This document shows positions 45,226 through 58,105 of a stretch of DNA of 64,000 nt, piece after piece. Position 1 is the stretch's first letter, and each line of letters opens with the position of its first letter. The stretch is from Crocodylus rhombifer (Eukaryota; Chordata; Crocodylia; Crocodylidae): NCBI GenBank assembly GCA_038503035.1, contig JAVSML010024230.1:99023-163022 (forward strand). The letters run 5' to 3'. The translations under genes and the position numbers were made by a program. The notes beneath the pieces were generated by a model. It saw only the letters and a list, made by a program, of their open reading frames with translations. It ran no database searches and had not been told where the DNA came from.

Positions 45226-46136
45226 CAAATTGTAGGAGAAGGTGTTGTGCAGGTAATATCTACCTATCCAGGCTGGAAAGGGGTCCTTGTCCAGTAGATG
45301 TTGTCCAGAAAGGGTGTCGCTGGCAAGGCCTCTGGGTGGATAGGTGGTGGTCCAGATGGAAAGGGCATCCCACTGGCTCTGTCTTCTCTGCCCCTTTTTA
45401 TACGCGCAGACCTCGTGTGACCCTACTGACTGGAGGCATGCCCAGGCAAGGGTCAGTCCCTGGCGTACTGAGCATGTGTGCTCCATGCAGGGATGTGCAG
45501 TTTCGGGTGTCTGTAATGGTGAGAGTTGCTGGTTCTGCAGGGTCTTTTGTTTTTCAAATGTTGGTCTTGTCTCTTTTCCTGGATGAGGTCCAAGGTTCCT
45601 GGATGAATCAACGTGAGGTGATGGCCGAGTCATTACAGGCCATTCAGTAGAGGCCTGCTACCATTGTATTTCAATCATGCCCAATCATTCTCATTCATTG
45701 GGGAACCAATTTACATGGGAGGGGTACAATGAATCATATTGTTGCAACATGGGATGCCCAGGCAAAAGACACAAGATAGAAACTTGACATATAAAATGGA
45801 AACTTGACATGACTTTGGTTCACTTACAAACACAGGCCTAAACCATACAATAGCCATATGAAACAATAAAAGTCAATACAAAAATGATAGTAATACAACA
45901 TACAACAGTAAAAATCAATAAAAACGTAATAATAATAAAATATGAAACAGTGGATATCCAAAACCAAAAGTTGCTACCAAAATAAAAATGTTTAAAGCCT
46001 ATCCTACATCTTACCTTACTTATACTTATATATAGGGAATAGGGAGGGTGAGAAAGAGTCAGAAATGGTTGGGGAAGGGTAGGGAATGCAATAAATAATA
46101 ATAATAATAAAGAAACTGCGGGTTTTGCTACAATAT

Positions 46137-47910
46137 TAAACCTATTCTGATTTTGTTATGCATTAAAAACTTCCAAAGTTCTCTTCTGGAGTAACGGTGG
46201 TTCCCCTTCAATTAGAAGTGCAGACTGCATTATGATATCTTGTCAGAAATGTAAGTTTTTCAGAAATATAGAATAATTGCTGAAACTTCAGACAAGGAAA
46301 TAGATCCCCTTCTCCTTCTCTGGAATCTTCAGAGTGTCTTATTTTAATGGGTATTTATTTCCAGGATCTGTCCTAGAGATTACATACCAAGAAGAGAGCA
46401 TAGTTGATTTTCTTGGTAGTTGGAAAGCTGAGCCTTTGGAAAATTACCAAATTCCCAAAATTTTATCTTGTGTTTAGGTTTTTCAAGTCTGGGCAGATTG
46501 CTCCCCACTCATGGAGGACCCATGAGAAGTGACACTGTAATTAGGTATATTTCTTTAAACCTCTTTAGTAATTTTCTCAGTTAAACTTTTCCTCAGACCA
46601 GCACATATGCATACATATTTAAGTAGTCCTATGGACAAAAGTGGAGCCTTACATAGTTTAAGGGTTTTTAGTTGAATGATAATTCTTTATCAGGGATGCT
46701 TTACTCTCAAAATGCTTTCAGTTTTCCCCTCTAAATGAAGTATTTCATATGCAATGAAAGTATGAGTAGGTATAAACCCACTGAACCTAAAATTTCCCTT
46801 TCGATTTGCAGCAAAATCAGATTATTTAAAATCTCTTTTCTAACTTTCATTAAACTACTATCTGTTATGCAAGCTTGTTACAAACAGAACTTGGAAGAAT
46901 GTGTGCAGCAGCTTTGTAATGTATCTGGTAATTAATTCTACTTTTTTTTGACTATTCACTAAATCATCTAGGTCTTTGCTCTATTCTTCTTGCACTGCAG
47001 TATTATAAAAAAGCAGCTCCCCAGACTTCAAACCCTGTAAGATTCTGACTGCAGGATTTTAGTGAGAAAAATCAAAAGATGATAAACCTCAAACTTAAAA
47101 CTAAAAAAAAATCTTGAAAATATATTGAGTAGAAGCATTAATATGCATCTGTCAATATTATTCATAAAGTATAAGATACATTTCATTCAACTAAAAAGTG
47201 TTCTTTTTCTATATATACTTTTTTAAAAATAAGAGAAAGCTAAAAAAAAATCTATTACATGAGATAATTTAAAGATGCATGTTATTGTAGCTCACAGGAC
47301 AATTTGAGAAAATTGTCAACACAGATTTGTTTGGTAAGGTCCTAGTGATGCTGCTGACAACAAAATGAGGGGTGTGGGGCGGGAGGGAGAGGTGCTGCCA
47401 GGCATCCTCATGTTAAAGTAAAGAATAAAAAGAACAGCTCAAACATACAAGGAGCTCAATGAAGCTCATTCTAGTCTCAGTGAAGGGAAAAAAGATCAGT
47501 AAATATAGCTTGCAGATTACAAATATCCTGGGAATGTTCTCTCACAAAAATATAAAGAATCTTCTAAATTCAGCTTGAAATAGGGAAGCAATTAAGTGTT
47601 GTCTCAATCACATAAAAGCACAGTTTATAATCTAAAATCAGTATTGCACAATAGGTTATTGTCATATAATCTCTTTATGTTTGATTTGATTTTGTTATAT
47701 TTTAGACACTGTATTTTATTCACATTATTAAGGCTTTGCCAAAAATATCTCCATTCATTTTTTTTTTTGGTTTTCTCTGGCACCACAAATGTTTATTTTT
47801 TAATAAACATGCAGAATTCCAAATAGTTCATAGAATTGCCGGCTATGCATAAGAAGACTTTTTCCCTGACTTTCCCATGCTAAATGGAACTGTGCCAGTT
47901 TTTAAAAGCA
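46137..47910. other. Unassigned AT-rich stretch
   Basis: No gene or repeat family recognised; only short A/T runs. Confidence 0.5.
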
Positions 47911-48855
47911 ATGGCATATGCAAGCCCAATTCGGTGGCTGAATCTCCATATCTAAATTGAATTGGGGGAGCAATAAAAGGTCCAAATCAATCTAAAGCTT
48001 CTAAATCAATATGGAAAAAGATTCAGAGGAGATTCAGAGATTCGATGATTTGGGCAGTCCCTGCTTGGCACCGCAAGGAGCTGGACCCAGACTTCATACT
48101 GGTAAGTAGGGGATGGTGGGGGAGTGCTGGAAGAGCGAGGAGGGCACCATGGAGGGACCCTTCCCAGGCCCCATCCCCTGTCTGCTCCCCCACCCCCCCC
48201 TGAGCCCCCCCAACTCCTGCTTGCTCTCCCAGCCCCATCAATGGCTGCCCCACCTGGCCCCAGCATTCTGCCTCTTAAAAAAAAAAAAGCCCCACTGTCA
48301 CCAGCTCCTGCTAGCCGGGGGGGGGGGGGGGGGGGGGATCCCTGCTGCCCCCCACTGCTCCACACTGAGTGTGAGGTTCTGCCATGAACCCCCATCCCCT
48401 TCCCACTTTCCCATCCCTGTTGATGGCTTCCCCACCTGGCTTCAGCATCCTGGCTTTTTAAGATTTAAAAGCCCCGCACTCCCCGGCTGGTGCAGTGGCC
48501 ATCAGGGCTTCTGAGGGCTCATGGCAGAGCTCCCCCCCTCCCACAGCGTGGAACAGTAGGGTGCAATGGAGATCACCTAGCAGCAGCTGGTGACTGTGGG
48601 GCTTTTTTTTTTTCTTTTTAAAGAGCTGGGTTGCTGGGCCCGGGCAGGGCAACCATTGACAGGGCTGGGAGAGCAACCAGGGGATGGGGATTTTTTGATT
48701 TGGAGGTTTAGCCAATTCAGCAGTGGCCAAATCTCCAAATCAGATTTGGCTGAATCAATTTGGTACAGTAATTCAAATCACTGAATTGAATCACTGTCCC
48801 CCAAAGTGGCTGAATCCAAATCCAAAGCAAATACTAGCTGCTTTGCACAGGCCTA
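47911..48855. mobile_element. Foldback hAT-type non-autonomous element, copy 2
   Basis: The right end GCACAGGCCTA and the subterminal stretch (ATTCAAATCACTGAATTG, then CACTGTCCCCCAAA) match those of the element at 36148-37249. The two halves are inverted copies: about 48180-48315 pairs with about 48570-48690. The left end is worn, so the left boundary is approximate and no target duplication is seen. A run of 21 G lies between the arms (48317-48337). Confidence 0.8.
48317..48337. repeat. Run of 21 G
   Basis: An uninterrupted poly-G tract near the middle of the foldback element. Such a run can form a G-quadruplex and is prone to length change. Confidence 0.95.
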
Positions 48856-49094
48856 ACTAGTAAGTGTTATAAGCACAACACAACTGTATAAAAAACTTTG
48901 AAGTTTTTAAACTTGTAAAGTTTAAAAAACCTTTTTACACATACTGCCTGATGTTATCCTGTCAAATAATAGTACTGCATGTCTTGTGCATTTGCCTAGT
49001 GCTTTTCTAAAGGCTACTACCAGGGAGCTTTCTTTTATGGTAGTCTGCTTTCTCTACCTCAGTCTCCTGATCACCTGAAAAATATCCACACAAC

Positions 49095-49490
49095 TTGCCT
49101 ATACATTATGTAGTCTGAAGAAAAGAAGACTAAGAGGGGATTTAATAGCATTCTACAACCACTTGAGGGGTGGTTCCAAAGAGGATAGAGCTAAACTGTT
49201 TTCTGTAGTGGCACATAACTAAACAAAAAGCAATGGTCTCAAGTTGCAGCAAGGCAAGTTTAGTTTAGAGATTAAGAAGGAAAAAATCACGAGTAGTTTA
49301 GTAATGTACTGGAATAGGTTATCCAGAGAGGCTATGAAGTCTCCATCCTTGGAGGTTTTTAAGACCTGGGTAGACAAAGCCTTGGCTGGGATAATATACT
49401 TGGGAACAATCCTGCTTTGAGCAGTGCGTTGGATTAGATGATATCCTGAGGTCCCTTTCAAATCTAATTTTCTGATTCTGTTTTTTTTTT
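49095..49490 (+). mobile_element. CR1 3' tail (CR1-4), plus
   Basis: The + strand follows the CR1 3' region: a CTAAGAGGGGATTTAATAG segment, GGCTATGAAGTCTCCATCCT, GATGATATCCTGAGGTCCCT and TCTGATTCTG at the end, followed by a T run. It is the non-coding tail with the last RT codons only, a typical short 5'-truncated copy. Confidence 0.88.
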
Positions 49491-52334
49491 TTTCAGGATC
49501 TTACGTAGGACAGAAGTAACTAAAGATGCTATATATGACAATACCAATGTGCATTGTGTTAGGAACCTCTGTACCAGCACATCTGTCAACCCGAGCCATG
49601 AATAGGCATTATGTTTATGCTGGGGAAAAAATCCTTTCCCATAGCACAAAAAAGAGTGTACAGCTGTTCAAAGGCTTTCTTACAGAACAAAACTGTGTCT
49701 ACCCTAAAGAGTTAGATTGGTTACCTATGAGGAAGATCTCCTTCCTCCTAATCCAAGTGGAACAGCTGTCTGCTTCTCTTAAGTGTGGAGGATGACCCAA
49801 ATCCACAGTCATCTGTTTTCCCTCCATCAAAGAAAGATGGAGGGAAGGAGAACATTGGCACTCTGATAGCTTTCTCAGCCACATTCTCCTTCAGTGGGAT
49901 TCTTCCCAGAGCGTCCTGAGGGTTGCCTCTAGGGAGAATGGACCTCAGCCCTTTGAGGAGTGTAAGGTGTAGGGTGTGGCAGGCAGCTTTGCTACAGTGG
50001 CAACACTCTCCAGACTCAAGGGGCTTTGAAATTGTGGGGGGATTATCCCCTACCCCTTCCATGCATCTGGTTCACTAGGAGGTGGGCAAGAGACAAGCAA
50101 TTGAATTGCTTGCCACTGGAACAGAATGCCTCCTGGCTTAGCCAGGAGCAGTGCAAGGAGCTGGAGCTGTTCTCCTGTGGTGGAACCAGGGGTTTCCTGC
50201 CATGGGAGAATAGCCTGCATCCTGCCAAACAGCAAATTGGTAGGATAGGGGAGCATTTTCCTGGGTCTGGAACCCTCCATGAGATTGGCCAATTCAGTAA
50301 CACCAGTTGAAAGCCCACCTCCTTCTCAAGCAGGAGAGAGGGAAGTTTGTCAATAATGATAATTTCTAAGAACAGTATGTGAGAAGTGGGTGTCCAGAGA
50401 GGTGCTCTCTAGTGGGGGAAGCCAAGATAAATTCTAATCAGTAATAATGAACCCCTTTTTGTAAGCCCTGCCTCTACCATATGCCAGTATGGGTAGGGGC
50501 TGTATATCTATAAATTACATTTGTCCTATAGTATTGAGTCCTATAACCATCAGCCACACTTGCTGACTCCTTATCAACATCCTGTCCATACTGGCTGTAT
50601 CTATATGAGACACTGACTACACACTTGTTACTCAGCAGTCACTTAGTACTTGTTTACAGTAACTGGATTGTTTACAGTACCAGTACAGTACAGCATTGCT
50701 GAACAGATTTTTCGTGATGCTGACTGCAGGGTAGACTGAGACTACTGCGTAATCATGTCACATCACACTTTCTACCACACAACACTATGCACAGTAGTCA
50801 CAGGCTACTGCACAGTGTCTCGTGTAGATGTGGCTGCTGTTTCCTACATATTCAAGCTCCCTTTCTCAGACACTGTAGAGCCCTTAGTTCCATAACGAAG
50901 ATGTTGGCATCATGGGCCATGTGAAAACAAAACAAGAGGCGTGTGTGCACGACACTTTAAAGTGGCTAAATGCTTTTGCACTGCTTCAATGGTGTTGGTG
51001 TTTGCACGCCTTGGTGGTATATTGCACATTAATTCCAGCCACTGTAGGAAATGCTGTGGTGTAATGCACCTTAAATGACTTGGAGTGCAGCAAACTAAAA
51101 CTCCTTTGAGGCTCTGGCTCTGTGAAGCTCTGGGCTCTGTGCAGTTCTGTGGCTCTGCGCAGCTTCACAGCTCTGCAGGAAGCCCTGCAGACAGCCTGGC
51201 AGCAGCCCAGGAAAAATGGTGAGCCTGATCGGGTTCCCCCCACCCCACCCTCCTGGAGCCTGCCTGAGCTGTATTGGGACCCCATGCTTCCCTCCATGGC
51301 TGCAGTGCCCCCCAGGACCACCTGAGCCTGGTGCCTGCAGGGGGGTGTCACCTGGGTGGGGGTGCTGCCCAGGAAGCTTGCCCACTTGCATCTCACCGTT
51401 GCCTTCCCACTGACAGAGAGGCAGGTAAGTGTAGGGTGCATGCATGACACGGGGGTTTACTTTGCCCTAAATTGAAGAGGTGGGTTTAAAAACCTACCAC
51501 TTCAATATAGGGCCCGCATTTCATCTACACATAACAATGAAGATTAAAAAAAAACTTACTCATTCCATGACAGACCTGTTTCCTGCAGCAGCAGGAACAG
51601 AAACAGAAAAAAATAATATGAAAAGTGCTCTTAGGTTTATTAATACTCCCAGTTTTTAGCTAATTTGAGATTTTTATGATGCAAATAATCCATATTGGGC
51701 TAAAGAGACCTTTCCAAATGGACAGCGGTATTGGGGCATAATACCACTTCCATGGCTGTGTGAAACTCTTGGATTCATATAGAATTCTATTCCAAGTGTT
51801 ATATATGCCTGACTGAGATGTACACAATGCAAGTTCTTGTCTTTGCTCAACTGCACCATTGCCAAATGCACTTGAGAGTAAGCCTGCTTAAAACAAATTT
51901 TTTGCAAGTCTAAATACAATTTACAAATCATATGAATCATTTGGGAAGCGTTCTCCGGGCACCCAAAAATAAAGACATGACCCTTTTTCATGTTTGGAAT
52001 AAGCCCCAAACTGCCAGTTCTATTTTGAATATATTAGCATTCAGTTTTGTTAGTGTTTGTGATGAATGAACTACTGGTCTTTTAGTTTTTATGATTTCTG
52101 GTGGATAAGAAAGGCTCTGTTTGTACAGGATAAAGTTTAAAGGGCCTGTATTGTTTTAAGAGAACTGTTCTAATACCTTATTCTGAATGTCTGTTGACAT
52201 TCTGACACAATGACCATACAATAGACCATAAACCTAATATAAGACAACAGTGTGCTTTTGTTACCACAAAACTGTGGGGGGGGGGGGTGTTGGGGGGCAA
52301 CAATATGCTGTTTGATATCAACACAAGTGTAACT
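49491..52334. other. Unassigned stretch
   Basis: No gene recognised. A small hairpin (CCCTCCATC/GATGGAGGG) lies at about 49820-49850. 50880-51530 is GC-richer and ends in words (CCCTAAATTGAAG, CTACACATAAC) that resemble a MITE, without a clear partner end. A minus-strand frame at 51674-52009 (111 codons) shows no family features. A run of 12 G lies at 52276-52287. Confidence 0.45.
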
Positions 52335-52805
52335 TGCAACTTCAGGGAAGTGATTCTTCCACCCTATTCATCCTCAACTGGAATACCATGTCCAGTTTTG
52401 GAACCCTCTCTTCAAGAATGGTGTGTATAGATGGGAAAGATTCCAGAAAAGAACAACAAAAATCATTAGAAACCTGTGTAGCATTACTTATGAGAGAAAG
52501 GTTGAAAGAGCTAGTTTTATTTAGTTTGGAGAAGAAAAGACTGAAGAGGGGCTTTGATAAGTCTTCAGATACCTAAATGATTATTATACAGAGGATGGAG
52601 ATGAGCTTTTTTTTTGGTGGCAGACCTGGAGCAATGGCCTCAAGCTGAAGCAGACGATATTAATATTGGAGAATACGAGGAACTTTCTGCAGGGTGGTCA
52701 AGCATTGGAACAGGCTACATGGAGAAGTTGTGGAATCTCCATCCCTGGAAATTTTCAAGGGTAAGTTGGATATGCACTTGACTGGGATGATTTAGTCAAG
52801 AATAG
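52335..52805 (+). mobile_element. Older CR1 (plus), left part, split by CR1-3
   Basis: The + strand shows the end of CR1 RT and the 3' region: CATGTCCAGTTTTGGAACCC, a GAGAAAGGTTGAAAGAGCTA segment, and TTGTGGAATCTCCATCCCTG. It stops at GACTGGGATGATTTAGTC, where CR1-3 enters in the opposite orientation. It resumes at 54713. Confidence 0.85.
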
Positions 52806-54712
52806 TTTAAAAGTTTCATGGTTTCTAGGTTAAGAAGGGACCTGAGTAGATCATCTAGTCTGACCCCCTGCCATGGCAGGAAAGAGTACTGGGGTCAAAC
52901 AACCCCAGCAAGATGAGCATCTAACCTCCTTTTAAAACCCCCCAGGGAAGGATCCTGCACCACTTCTCTTGGAAGTTGGTTCCAGATCCTAGCCGCCCTG
53001 ACCGTGAAGTAACGCCTTCTGATATCTAACCTAAACCTACCCTCTGCCAGCTTGTGACCATTATTCCTGGTCACTCCTGGCGGTGCATGGGGGGAACAGT
53101 GACTCCGCGAGTGCCCGCTGATCCCCGCCTGACTAGTTTATAAGAGGCCACTAGATCCCCCCTCAGCCTTCTCTTTTGGAGGCTGAACAGGTTCAGGTCC
53201 CGTAGCCTCTCCTCATAGGGCCTGCCCTGCTGTCCCCTAATCATGCGAGTGGCCCTCCCCTGGACCCTCTGCATGCTGTCCACATCCCTCCTGAAGTGCA
53301 GTGCCCAGAACTGGACATAGTACTTCAACTGCAGCCTGACCAGTGCCGCATAGAGGAGGACGATCACCTCTTTGGACCTGCTCGAGATGCATCTGTGGAT
53401 GCATGACAAGGTGCGGTTGGCCTTCCTGACTGCCACCCCACACTGCCGGCCCATGTTCATCTTGGAGTCAATTATGACTCCAAGATCCTTTTCTGCCTCT
53501 GTGCTGACAAGAGGGGAGTTCCCCAACCTGTAGGTATGGTGCTGGTTGTTCCTCCCCAGGCGCATCACTTTGCACTTGTCTGTGTTTGAATCCCATCCTA
53601 TTCTCGTCCGCCCACCCTTGTAACCTGTCTAGGTCTGATTGTAGCCTGTTGCATCCTTCCAGTGTGCCCACGTGCCCCCACATCTTAGTGTCATCAGCAA
53701 ATTTGAACAGGGTGCTTTTTACCCCCTCGTCCAAATCACTGGTGAAGATGTTGAACAGTGCAGGCCCGAGGACCGAGCCCTGCAGAACCCCACTGCCCAC
53801 GTCCTTCCAGGTTGAGAATGACCCATCCACTACCACCCTCTGGGTATGGCCCTCCAGCCAGTTGGTGACCCATTTGACTGTGTGGGTGTCTACACCACAG
53901 CCCCCCAGTTTCTTAATGAGAATGGGGTGAGAGACGGTGTCGAATGCCTTCCGGAAGTCCAGGAAGACTATGTTCACTGCTACCCCCACATCTATTGATC
54001 TGGTGATCTGATCATAGAAGGCCACCAGGTTGGTCTGACAGGACCTGCCACTGATGAACCCATGTTGGTTGCCCCTAGGCATGCAGTCCCCTGCTGGCCC
54101 CTCATGGATGTGTGCCAGGATAATTTTCTCAAACAGCTTGCCTAGATCAAGGTAAGACTAACTGGCCTATAGTTTCCTGGGTCCTCCTTCTTCCCTTTTT
54201 TGAAGATGGGAACCACGTTGGCCATCTTCCAGTCCTCCAGCACCACACCAGAGTACCACGAGTGCTCATAAAGCCGTGCCAGGGGTCCTGCAATGACCTC
54301 AGCCAATTCCTTTAGAACTCTAGGGTGGAGATCGTCCGGACCGTCTGACTTGAATATGTCCAGTCCCTCCAGAAGCTCCCTAACTAGTTACTCGCTAACC
54401 CTTGGCCCAGGTGTGCCTCTCCTGGGGCCCAAGGGGGGCCCAGCAGGGAGGTGGCTGTTCTGGTCCCTACTTAGGAAGATGGAGGCCAAGAAATCATTAA
54501 ACATGTTAGCTTTGTCGTCTGGTGTGACGACAAAATTTCCCAACCCGTCCTGCAGGGGCTCCACATTACCCAGGAACTTCTTTTTACCCCCTATGTATTT
54601 AAAGAAAGACTTCTTATTGTCCTTAATCTGGGAAGCTAGTCTTAATTCTATCTCTGCCTTTGCCTTCCTGACTTCCCCCCTACATCCCTGAGCAACTGCA
54701 CCCTGTGGTGGC
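52806..54712 (-). mobile_element. CR1 LINE fragment (CR1-3), minus, nested in an older CR1
   Basis: The minus strand holds the best-preserved CR1 coding region of the window. RT motif A reads FLDFRKAFDTVSH (about 53960), then GVLQGSVLGPALFNIF and the active-site box FKFADDTKMWGH (FADD), then the C-terminal region (LGVIIDSKMNMGRQCG, with VIVLLYAALVRLQLKY) in the frame at 53568-53071. The 204-codon frame 54082-53468 is the longest RT piece here. The 3' tail, complement of 52806-53070, has the normal CR1 layout. It is 5'-truncated within RT. Confidence 0.93.
53468..54082 (-). pseudogene. CR1 reverse transcriptase, palm region (204 codons open)
   Basis: Non-LTR RT used for target-primed reverse transcription. 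The frame begins shortly before NQHGFISGRSCQTNL, a conserved CR1 RT segment. It covers motif A (LDFRKAFD), the QGSVLGP region and the FADD active site, and then runs out of frame at about 53470. The RT C-terminal region continues in another frame from 53568. The endonuclease and ORF1 are missing, so it is not functional despite the long open frame. Confidence 0.9.
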
Positions 54713-54775
54713 AGGGATGATCCTGTCTCATACAGGAGACTATGCTAGATGACCTTGTGAGGTCCCCTATGATTT
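54713..54775 (+). mobile_element. Older CR1 (plus), right part: 3' end
   Basis: It starts GGGATGATCCTGTCTCATAC and ends TAGATGACCTTGTGAGGTCC followed by CCTATGA, the CR1 3' end. It continues the copy at 52335-52805. GGGATGAT occurs on both sides of CR1-3 and may be the target duplication. Confidence 0.8.
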
Positions 54776-57654
54776 TTTTTATATCAGTTTTGTGTTTATT
54801 GTTATAGTGCCTCATAACTAGGACTATTTTAATTCACTCCTTCCATTTCTTGAACTATTTAATAATTTTATTTCATATCCATTAGGCATCTTTGCATAAG
54901 AATTCTAGATTCGACACAATATGTTGCTGCACTATGTAGGGAACTTTCTAAAGGACCTTTCCTTGTTATCTCACCAATCTTAATGTGATCTATTTGGAGC
55001 CTCTTATGCTTTTCTACATTTTTTTGCCCATAGCAAAGTAGCATCTATGAAAGCCTTAGTTCTCTCTTATGCCATATAAAGTTTGTTGCATCTTCCTATG
55101 AAAAACCTTGGGTACAAAACATAAAGAAGGCAGTAGAGGAAACTCTGAGGAGCTGTGTGTCCCATTGAGCTATTGAATGTACAGAAACCTATGCTTTGAC
55201 TCCCCTCTCACTACCTTCCACTCCCCGCTGATTCACCTTCCCCACCCCCAAAACCTGCTGATGCATTAATTATAAAAAAGTATTTGTTATCCACTGTCTC
55301 CACCATTATCTATGTAGAGAAACATTCTGTAAGTATCTATTGTTCTTATATTTGGTTTTAGTATTTGTGTGCCTATATGCATGTGAAGGGTTCCTCATTT
55401 GGTTTGGTTTGTTTTTTGTTTCCTCCAGTAACCAAAGCATACTCTGATACTTCTATTTTCCATACAATTCCCACAACAATGAGTCTGTTTGGATTCTTTT
55501 CCAGCTCCATATCTTTCTTAGGAGTATGTATTGCATAATCGTTATGTATTTTTAGGGTTTTTTTCCTATACTGTGCTGTGAGTTTCCTTATTCTCTGGAG
55601 AATAAAATTCTGGTACACCTTTAAACTGCTTTATCCTTCCACTGAAGACTTTCTTTTTATTCTATTCCTAGTACTATATCATTTAGCAATCAGTCAGAGC
55701 TAAGTGCTGCAGCAGAAGTTTGCTTCATTCTGTGTTTGAGGCCTTAATGGAAAACCATTGTGTAACTTGAGTTTGCCCACATCATAGTAATTAGCTCCAA
55801 ATGGTTTGTGTTAAGAGTCTTTTAACAGTTCCCTACGGTCAGTATTGCAACCTTCAATATTGTGTACTGTAAGTGTTGGCAAGGGGTTGAAAACGTAATT
55901 TACATGATATAGAATTATGAGATGTCAGAACAGGATGAGTGGCAGTTCTTTACCTCACTGGTTAGGTTGACCCCCATGTCTTAGAACCCACTTTTCTAAA
56001 GTATTCCAAGGACACCATGGCCATGCCCAGTTGAGCATGGCTGTGCAGTATGTGGTGGCGCAGACCCATCTGCAGTGCCACACCCCACAGATGCAGGCAT
56101 TCCCCATTCTGCTACCTTGCAGTGCAGGAATGGGAAGGTGATTGACCTGGGGTGTAGGTGGTAGGTGTTGTAGGGCTAGGTCCCCACTTGAACAATGCCT
56201 TGCCCCCAGTGACATCAGGGTGGAACCTCAATTTAGCACCACCTGAGTGCTCTGGTTGCTGTTCTTGCTTGCCCCATGACTTGATGTTCTTCTTGGGAGA
56301 CAGTTCCTGGAGGTGGCTTGTGGGATACCATGCATTGGTTTCTATGTGGGGCTCCAACCTCCCCTTTGTCCCACCCTTACCACATCCATGGCCAAGACAG
56401 ATATCAATACCCTTAGGTCTCACTTTATAGATGATAGCTTCTCATGTGGAAAGTCCCCTGCTGTGGGGCAGAGACCTCTTGGCCATCGAATTCTTATAGG
56501 CCAACCTTTGTCTGTGGACTGTGGCATCTACAATTGAACTCACCTCAGTCTTGAGACAATAGGAAAACTCAGAAATAAATGTTAGCAAAAATCATTCAGC
56601 ATCCACTGGTGGCCCCTGGGGTCTTGGCTTCCAGGCCCACAGGACCCTGACTGGGTGCCTCATGCCTCTGCCTTTAAAGCTGTGCCATGCAGACTCAGTG
56701 GGTCCCAACCATGCCTCTCCCATCTGACCTGAGGCTGGGTCTGTCCAGGTTGCTCTTGCCATCACTCCAGCCACTTGCCTTGGTGACCTCACTCAGCTCT
56801 CCACCTTGCTGCTGTAGCCCCACAGCCCCATGTCACTGATTGCTCCACCACCTGGCTCAGTCCCAAGTTTATGACCCTCCTCAGGGGCTCTCTGATGGTG
56901 TGTCACCTCTGCTGCACATGCCCCACTCCCCCCTGCCTTGTGCAGTGTGCCTTTTCCTTACTGTGCTCAGCAGTGGTCCCTGGTCCTCCTCCTGGGATTT
57001 TTCCAGGGGGCGGCTGCTTCTTCCATACCACACTCAGCAGCTTTTCCTCATCCTACTCCTGGGATTGCACATCTGCGTGCTGCTCCCTTAGCATGTGACT
57101 CACTCTGCCCAGTAGTGTCCCACAGCATTCCCCTGATGCCTGCCTCCCTCTCCTCTGTGTGCCCCCCAGCTGTTCTCTCAGCCCTCTTTTCATGGGCCTG
57201 TTCCTCTCTCATTCCCTTTCCTCTCTTCCCACTGATTCACAGGCTCAGGCTGCTTCAAAAATGGTGTGCCTGAGCCTGCTGACCCAATGTCCAGCCACAG
57301 GTGCCACTCATCTGCTCTCTTGTGATGAGTGATGGGAGGGGTGAGCTGTCTCTTCCCCTTTCACATGAGGTCTGCAGGAGTACTGTGGCTACAGATCCCT
57401 GAGGCCCCCACAAACTCAGATAAGGCTGCTGGGACCAGCACAGTTGCTGGCCCCAGCTCCCCCCGCCCCCACCTGGGGTAACCTGCCATGTGCCAGAGGA
57501 AAACAGAAAGGAAACAAACGTCTTCACTCATGGGGAGTGGGGAGGGTGGTGGGAATCCCAGGGTATAGAGTTGATTAGAGAAGCTTTACACAAGGGTATA
57601 GCTGCTAAAAATATTCTGTGGATGATTTGAACAAGCACAGAACAATGTGGAAAG
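54776..57654. other. Unassigned stretch
   Basis: No gene or known repeat. 54776-55930 is AT-rich; 55930-57540 is GC-richer and C/T-rich on the + strand, giving many short open frames without family features. Confidence 0.5.
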
Positions 57655-58105
57655 AATGATTAAGTGCTTTCAGGGCATGTCTACACATACAATTAACATG
57701 ACTGAATAAACTCAGGTACATTTCATGCTGGAGTTTATTGCTCCCAGGTACAGTGTTTACATATTCAACTGAGACCGCAGCATATTGAGTCAGGGTGGAA
57801 GCAGCCCCAGATGGCTGGCCTGACCCAGCTCAACTTTCTGCAGAGGGGCTGACTGGGGCATGAGGGTGCTTTAGGGAAAGGATAGCCAGCAACAGCCCCC
57901 TCACTGAATCACCCCCATGCCCCAGCCAGCCCCATCAGCTTCTACACATGCATTATTACAGAGTATAACTCCACCATAGGATAGTGCTTGTGTCTGGCAG
58001 TACTATCCTATGGCAAAGTTAGTTAGTTTACTCCATCTGAATGGCACTAAATGTATACACTCTAACATTTTACTGAGTAGCTAATTAGGTATGTCCACAG
58101 GAAAC
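57655..58105. mobile_element. Possible hAT-type MITE
   Basis: A stretch between GGGCATGTCTACACATAC and GGTATGTCCACAGG, which are roughly inverted forms of each other. It also contains an inner inverted pair (CCATAGGATAGT and ACTATCCTATGG at about 57973-58014). It has the look of the TGTCTACAC-type hAT repeats common in reptiles, but no target duplication is clear. Confidence 0.45.

Larger units (their letters stand above)
42961..46132 (-). mobile_element. Solo LTR, family R, copy 2 (R2), with nested LTR F
   Basis: On the + strand it runs from TGTAGCCC to TTGCTACA, so on the minus strand it begins TGTAGC and ends GGGCTACA, the same ends as R1. The flanks ATAC (42957-42960) and ATAT (46133-46136) form a probable 4-bp duplication with one change. 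TATAAAAAGG on the minus strand lies at 45393-45402 and AATAAA lies near 45045-45055. It matches R1 from end to end apart from the nested LTRs, which sit at different places in the two copies, so each copy supplies the empty site for the other. Confidence 0.8.

Noticed and set aside
51674..52009. 111-codon open frame on the minus strand
   Set aside because: No recognisable family, no splice context and no similarity to neighbours. Could be a chance frame in AT-rich DNA; a protein search would decide.
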